A stretch of 64,000 nucleotides of DNA from Bombyx mori. Taxonomy: Eukaryota > Arthropoda > Insecta > Lepidoptera > Bombycidae. Under the pieces are notes generated by a model, which had not been told where the DNA came from, searched no databases, and worked only from the letters and a program-made list of their open reading frames with translations. Made by a program: the position numbers and the translations under genes. Position 1 is the stretch's first letter. Every line of letters starts with the position of its first letter. The DNA is taken from positions 7,254,001 to 7,318,000 of the forward strand of contig NC_085116.1 of the NCBI RefSeq assembly GCF_030269925.1, read 5' to 3'. Shown here piece after piece: positions 57,740 to 64,000 of the stretch.

Positions 57740-57850
57740 TCTTTATTCTTTATTGTACACACAGTTAATAAAATACAATAATTGCGAAAACTTATAAAAT
57801 GGCGAGCTTAACGCAATAATCGAGTTATCTACCAGCTAACCTTATCCATT
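57740..57850 (-). repeat. LINE-like interspersed repeat, copy 2
   Basis: GGCGAGCTTAACGCAATAAT and GAGTTATCTACCAGCTAACC correspond in order to the block at 26260-26350, with about a quarter of bases changed. Confidence 0.42.
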
Positions 57851-57991
57851 CCTTTGATGTCAATGACCGATAGTAGCACGTCACGTACGGTCTTGTTTTG
57901 ATTACAGCTTTACGCACAACAAAAATCCCAATATCTGCGATAGACTGCCTAGATCGAGCATCGATTGAATTCTTCTGCAAATTCGTACTGT

Positions 57992-58223
57992 TTTTTTTTA
58001 TTGCTTAGATGGGTGGATGTCTGGATGTCACACCTGGTACTGGAGCTCATAGACATCTACGATGTAAATGCGCTACCCACCTTGAGATATAAGTTCTAAG
58101 GTCTCAGTATAGTTACAACGGCTGCCCCACCCTTCAAACCGAAACGCATTATTGCGTCACTGCAGAAATAGGCAGGGTGGTGGTACCTACCCGTGCGGAC
58201 TCACAAGAGGTTCTACCAACAGT
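57992..58223 (-). repeat. Bm1 SINE, short form
   Basis: T run, tail, body with a deletion after GGGTGGATG, then up to TTCTACCAACAGT at the shared boundary. Confidence 0.9.
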
Positions 58224-59178
58224 AAGTTCTATCACCAGATCTATCGGATGCTCGCTTCTAGACCAGACAACACCAAGCAAGGCATCAGACAGCCCCATTG
58301 ATTTTAGTATCAAGGGCGCATAATAAAAAAATACCGACATTTTCATGTTAAAAAATTGGATAACCACGTTTCGCGCCATATTCATATTTGCACTCTGCAG
58401 GTATCGTAACAGTGTAGTTGTGCATTTGCATAAGTGGCCTGCCACATAAGGGTATCAATACCAACTTAATGTAGAGGCGACGAGATGATGTGCACTTCTT
58501 CATTGAAGTGTATTTGAGGAAAACTCCTTCAAAGCGGCATGAGCAATGAGAAGAGGGAGACGAGGTTCGAACGGCTTTCCATCTGAGGCCGATTTCCCAG
58601 GTCAGGTCAGAGAGCCTCGGATTAATTCAGTGTCCCTCGTGCGTGCTTTATTTATTTGTTGATGTTCCTATTGTGAATATAAAATAAATATACATCTCAA
58701 ATGTATAACAAAAGAGTTTTTATACAAGAATTTAAAATAAAGCGCTTATAAACCAACACATCTGACAACGTACTACATAGATATATTAACAAACAACTTA
58801 TAATAAACAGGATTTATATTATATTTAGCTTAAAATATTTATTTATTTTTATAGTAAACTAAATGAAGTCTTTAGAGAAGGTGAAACAAAATCATTGTGA
58901 AAGACTTTAGTCTTTTTCTTTTTTCTAATGATAATCACAAACATTCTTTATTATCCGTCTCAAAAACTTTCAGAGAACATACATATAGTTATCGATTTTA
59001 TAAAATATAAATGTTTATGCACTCTTATACTTATTTTACTTCTAGCACACTTCATTACGATTCCTCTTTCAGCTCTGTGTAATTATTAATTAAAATATGT
59101 CTTCTATAAAAGCTGCGAAGGGACCCCATGTAGTATTTTATCTGTTACTTAGCTTATTTATTTAGCTTAGCTTATTTT
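58224..59178. other. No gene seen
   Basis: AT-rich, with a GC-richer patch at about 58470-58640 of no clear identity. Confidence 0.45.
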
Positions 59179-59390
59179 TGTGCGGGGTTTGATATTTATT
59201 ATACGATGCTACTCCATCATCGTGGAAGTCGTTCGTTAAACCATAAATAACTTAAATACGTTTTTCGTTACAAAAAATTGGTACCTACCTGCATGCTATA
59301 TTCAAACAGATATTCAAACACCGGCATAGTCACGTCGCTCGATATGAATGAATACACTGGGCGTCTTATTGTTTAGGCTAAAACAGTTTC
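59179..59390 (-). repeat. Bm1 SINE, 5' half with tRNA-like head
   Basis: GTGCGGGGTTTGATATTTAT to GGGCGTCTTATTGTTTAGGC is the head half of Bm1 on the minus strand, without the body or tail. The box B region ATTCAAACACCGG is mutated. Confidence 0.8.
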
Positions 59391-60392
59391 TGAATTATCT
59401 AAATTGTTTAAAAGTCTAAATTGGTTTCATTATAAATATCCAGAATTTTTTTTCTTAAATAACTGGCTTGAACTCAGCCGGATTAAACGAGAACGTCACT
59501 AGTTTATGTAAATTGTACACGTTTATATTCACTACGCAATTATTATCGTTAATATTTATTGGAGTTTTTGTATATAAATGTAATTTATGCGTCAAAGGCG
59601 TGATTACGAATTTGAGCAGTAATTTAATTTGGGTATATTACATATCTAGAAGAAGGAGTTATCTCATGATAGTTTCTAAATTTAACAAAGAATTTGAATA
59701 TGAAAAAGCTACGAAGTAAAAGATAGGAGTTGAAATGGCGAAAATTGTGAACTCTAACCACAGTTTTCAAATTTAAAAGTGTCATTTGCGATTTTATTGT
59801 AGCTTTAATTAGCTATTAGACTTTGGTTTTCCTTCAATATTTAACATTTTCGAATTAATTTTAACATTGATAAAGAATGTTTATAAACGAAATAGAGTTG
59901 ATGTAATATAGGTGTGTCTTTGATTTATAGCCATTTATTTATAGGTTATGCTATTATGCTGACTTATATTGAATATCTAAATTAGTAATTTTGTAATTCT
60001 CCGCATATTACGAATATGTTCAAAGAATAAACTAAAAAAGAAACCAAGACACTTAAAAGTCATGTTAGCTTAAACTTCAAAACACTTCGATTGATGATGG
60101 TTTTATGTTTCCAAGGTATTCAAAATGTGCACTTCTATGTATATATGTAGTAGCTTAGAAAAGTAAATTTAATATTTAAATTTGCTAATAAAAAAAATAT
60201 ATTTCCGATTTAGTCTCGCCTTAATATACAAAGAAAAATTAGCATCCGCTCCACTTTCACCGGCGTGTCCGACGCTTCATAAATAAACATTATTCTTTGC
60301 TCTTTAGGTCGATTGACATGTAGGAATCTTTAAAATAAATATTCTAAATTAAAAAAAGACCACACTATCCGGATAATTTCTAGTAAACTCCA
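59391..60392. other. No gene seen
   Basis: AT-rich DNA. Confidence 0.5.
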
Positions 60393-60623
60393 TTTTTTTT
60401 TTATTGCTTTGATGGGTGGACGAGCTCACAGCCCACCTGGTGTTAAGTGGTTACTGAACAACGTAAATGCGCCACCCACCTTAAGATATAAGTTCCAAGG
60501 TCTTAAGTATAGTTACAACGGCTGCCCCACCCTTCAAACCGAAACGCATTACTGCTTCACGGCAGAAATAGGCAGGGAGGTTATACCCACCCGTGCGGAC
60601 TCACAAGAGGTCCTGCCACCAAT
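60393..60623 (-). repeat. Bm1 SINE, short form
   Basis: From the T run to CCTGCCACCAAT at the shared boundary; about 20 bp is missing near 60455. Confidence 0.92.
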
Positions 60624-62684
60624 AAAATTCATTCATTATCAATTCCATATATACACCATAAATGATATTCAGGAACTATTAGTAGTAATTCTTAATAATA
60701 GTACTGATTGCACTTTGTCTTAATTAAAAAATCATGCATATTTGTATAGCAATCATATCCGTAAACCTTACCCTTTTTAGCTTTATTTCGATGGAGGGCG
60801 AAATTTTGAATATAATAGCAGAATGATTCGATATCCATGTATATCTCCATAGCCCCACTAACCAGACTTCCTAATTACTTCACAACCAGCTGCCTACTGT
60901 TACAGTAATGACTGTGTCCAATTATAGTTATATGTGTGCAATATAAGCATTTTAATATACAAATCTTATACAATCATGACATCAATAGTACAACAGACCA
61001 TTATATCAAGGGTTATCGTGTGTTTATAAAATCGTATCTGCGAAAAGAATCGTGCTGTCTATTTTTGAGGAATACAATAATTATCACCACGCGGCAAATA
61101 AACGCGCGTCATTGTTAGTATGTATTAGCTTTATGATGAAACAATTATGTATGTAGTTTTATTCTATCAATCAGCGGACGATTTATCCTTTGGCCATTTT
61201 ATTGTGAAGCACGTTCCTTCGTCGCTCATGTATAAAAACGTGACTTGCTGATCATAAATAGCTTTTAGAAAGAATTCATCTATTTGCTTCAAACATTTAA
61301 TGTACTTATATAAACTTAAATAGTTTCTCCGTTTGATTGTTTAGAGAAACAATTAAATTACGAATCGACCTTTATTGCATTATATTTTATATATTTTATG
61401 AATTATAATTAGCTCACAATTACTTTGTAAAATGATGAAATTCAGTAGTGTGATGTCATAAAACACAATACGACAATTCAAAAAAATAAGACCACTGAGA
61501 ACACGCTTCCCTTGAAACACGTTGCGTATTTGAATATTCTGGGGTCATAATCAATTTTGAATGTCTCAAGAAATCAATTTGTTTACTAGATCGTGACGTC
61601 ACACGACATTAAACCTTTTGGAACGCTTTTGGACACATGACCAACCACGTGATTTCTTTAATCTAAAATACGTTGTTTAGTAATAGAACAAAACAATAAA
61701 ACAGCCTTAATTAATTACTCTAATCTGCCTTGTGTACACAATAAATCACTAATTTGTGCATGTTTTTTTCTTCTTTTGCGTACGTTAACGAATTCTATCA
61801 ATAAATGCAAAGTAATTAGTTTAGTTATTGAATAAGTAACGTATTTATCAAGAACCGACAGAATGTAGACATTGAAATGTAAGACAGCCTATTTAAATAA
61901 ATAAATTTTCAAAAGACATGAAAGTAATTTTAGAAACAACTTTAATACTTCATATCGTGTAAAAATACTTATTAAATGTCATAAAAATCGAGATGAAAAT
62001 GGTATCGAGGAAAAAATGTCATTTTCGTTTTGTCGGACTTAACATTAAAAATATTAATCTAATACATATTTATCAGCGTAATATGTTTTGTAAAAATTTA
62101 ATTTATTTATACTACGGTTTGCGAGAAATGTTGACAATTTATATATTCAGAGGCTATCTCTAATCGGCAAGGTTGGCGCTTGTCGATGACGCAGTTTTGA
62201 TGTTGAATTTAAATCAGACTTCCTCCCATATAATACTTTGATTTTGCAAATAAAATATATTTTAATTTACGGCTTCTATTTTTTGTTTTTTTTCTCTATG
62301 TCTACGTCTATGATTTTAGTCTGGGTGTGAGTATGAGTTTATGTTGTATGTATGTATGTATGTATGTGAGAATCGCAGTTATAAGCCTAATTTCAGTATT
62401 ATGCATATCGATTCAATTGCAAAATGTATTTTTTTATTGCTATATAAATATTTTCTGTCTAGATTTATTATTTAGGAATGACGGAGAATTCCTCGTTCTT
62501 GGATCGAGCTTTTCTACTCGGTCTCTTGTCTTCTATGATTCCATTGACTATTTGTTTTCGTAAATTGTTAAAAGGGCAAAGTACAACGGGGTATCAGCAA
62601 AATTCAAAGCAATTAAAAACCAATGTTAACTGAGTTCCCATTTGAAATATTATTGAAATATTTGAGATTGATATTTTTCTTACC
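60624..62684. other. No gene seen; TATG microsatellite
   Basis: AT-rich DNA. A (TATG)n run lies at 62345-62368 and a TGACGTCA site at 61594-61601. Confidence 0.5.
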
Positions 62685-62862
62685 AAACCCACTAAGTTTC
62701 TCGCCGTATCTTCTCAGTGGGTCGCGATTGCGGTCCGATTCTAGATTCAGCGAAGCACTGCCCTTGCTAGGGGTAGTGTTACCAAATTCTCTCAGGCTGA
62801 GCCCTGTGGGCTCGCCTACACATTTGGTACAGCTAGTATAAGCCCCTCGAGATTATGTAGGA
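62685..62862 (+). mobile_element. Jockey-type LINE tail, old
   Basis: CCCACTAAGTTTCTCGCCG, CTTCTCAGTGGGTCGCG, GCGAAGCACTGCCCTTGC and GAGCCCTGTGGGCTCGCC follow the Jockey 3' UTR. The stem has one mismatch. Confidence 0.8.
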
Positions 62863-63327
62863 TAAAAAATCAATCCAAAATATGTAACGTGAGTGAGCCA
62901 CGGAACTTACCTAGTAACCTTATACACGGACACACGGAACACACGATTGCTTTGCGTCAAAAATAAGCATGACAGTTGATATCAATCCGCGCGATTTCAT
63001 ACTTGATTTAATATTCATTTGAATGTGCTGAGTTTTAGTTTTTATTTCTTCAAATCTCGGGCTGTTTGTGGGTTCTAGTACATAATGTATGCCTGGTGCC
63101 TTTCTGTGCGAAACTGAAAGTTGTGGAGCAGCCATAAAACGTCTCATCATCGCCCGTACTGTTAACAATATCAAAATAGTAGGTAGTCAAAATCAACGCT
63201 TACTGGGGCATATGATACCTGCTTATCGTATTTTCTTCTCCACTACCTAAACTGCTGCTTCCCCCATGATAGGCTTGTATAAATCTTATATCATTTATCT
63301 TGTTAAATTTTGAAAAAAATTAATACA
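62863..63327. other. No gene seen
   Basis: AT-rich; an 84-codon minus-strand frame (62920-63174) has no recognised homology. Confidence 0.5.
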
Positions 63328-63413
63328 ATTGAGATCTTAAGTCAAGGTGGGTAGCGATATTCATATTGTGTTTTCTCGGACACCAGAAAGGACATAAGGT
63401 GGTTTAAGCAATG
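63328..63413 (+). repeat. Bm1 SINE, degenerate 3' fragment
   Basis: AGATCTTAAGTCAAGGTGGG, TAGCGATATTCATATTG and GGTTTAAGCAATGAA follow the Bm1 3' third with many changes. Confidence 0.45.
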
Positions 63414-63439
63414 AATAGTTTTTTCAGATTTCATCTTCT

Positions 63440-63590
63440 TTTTTTTATTGATGAGCATACGGCCCTCGTGATGTTGGGTGGTTACCGTCGCCCATAGTCT
63501 TCAGTAATGCCAGGGGCAGAGCCAAGCCGCTGCCTACCGTTAAGTACCCTCCATAAGCCACTCCATAAGCCAGGTTAGGACACTCAACAT
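63440..63590 (-). mobile_element. 3' end of the Bm1-related LINE
   Basis: GATGAGCATACGGCCC, GGTTACCGTCGCCCATAG and GCAGAGCCAAGCCGCTGCC match the copy at 32990-33235 on the minus strand, including the end of the coding part. Confidence 0.8.
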
Positions 63591-64000
63591 TTCAACCTCA
63601 TATCTAAAGTTGGACTACGAGCTTAGCAAATGTTCAACATCAGGAAATACGAGAACTTTTGCCCACTTTTTTAGATAAAAAAAAAAGATATTAAATTTAT
63701 GATTTGAAGTGAACGTCTTATCGAATAAAGTTGTTCCATCGTATCTAAAAATACAGAAACGAAATATAATTTATTATTACGCTAACACGTTAGCTGGCCC
63801 GACTATTTATGATCATCTCGAAATTTAATTTAATTAATACAATCTACCGTGTTCTCATGTGAATGTGTAATCAATAACGATCGACTTGTTAATACGCACC
63901 AGTTTGTCTTGCCTTTTACATCATATCGGATAATACCGGAAGTGCGTTGTTTCCTTGTTTGTATTTTAACTTGACCCAACTTCTCATTCTGTCTCGATCT
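63591..64000. other. No gene seen
   Basis: AT-rich end of the window. Confidence 0.5.

Noticed and set aside
1..64000. LTR retrotransposons, endogenous viral sequence, rRNA genes
   Set aside because: I looked for gag-pol motifs, long terminal repeats, primer-binding sites and rRNA blocks and saw none.

Overview
This 64 kb window looks like moth nuclear DNA, most probably Bombyx mori or its wild relative B. mandarina. It is AT-rich, almost without long reading frames, and packed with silkworm-type repeats: about 31 copies or fragments of the tRNA-derived SINE Bm1, several LINE families, a mori-type mariner, Lep1-type Helitrons and a hAT MITE. The assignment rests on recognising these repeats, not on a host gene.

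The only convincing host-gene piece is a first coding exon at 55253-55390 (+). It encodes 46 residues, starts under a GC-rich promoter-like stretch and ends in a GTAAGC splice donor. Its product is not recognised. The 8.6 kb downstream would be its first intron. The 55 kb upstream reads as an intergenic or intronic repeat landscape.

Layout. 0-9 kb: Bm1 copies, a Helitron, a hAT MITE with perfect 8-bp target duplication, an RTE-like LINE tail and Jockey tails. 10-23 kb: Jockey/Bm1 mosaics, a cluster of inverted LINE 3' ends near 17 kb and a CR1-like LINE end near 21.5 kb. 23-29 kb: a GC-rich island, a Lep1-type Helitron and AT-rich DNA. 29.8-36 kb: a 5'-truncated Jockey element with open reverse transcriptase frame and perfect target duplication, several Bm1 copies, a second Helitron and the best copy of the LINE that shares its 3' end with Bm1. 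36-43 kb: sparse repeats, a tRNA-Val-like relic, a GC-rich island, a full-length Bm1 and an old Jockey copy. 43.7-47.5 kb: a complete-ended mariner with broken transposase, then a decayed fragment of another DDE transposase. 48-53 kb: Jockey tails and a second young Jockey copy. 55-64 kb: the host exon and scattered Bm1 and LINE remnants.

The repeats are related to one another. Bm1 ends in a 68-bp segment that aligns without gaps (50 identities by hand count) to the 3' end of an autonomous LINE family also present here, as expected if that LINE supplies the reverse transcriptase for Bm1. Many Bm1 copies share one 5' truncation point just downstream of a predicted hairpin. The Jockey 3' UTR holds a stem-loop whose pairing is kept by compensatory changes between copies. 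I saw no CRISPR array, functional tRNA or rRNA gene, LTR element or viral sequence, and no wholly new system; the strongest new-looking signals are these RNA-structure patterns and an excess of palindromic TGACGTCA sites.
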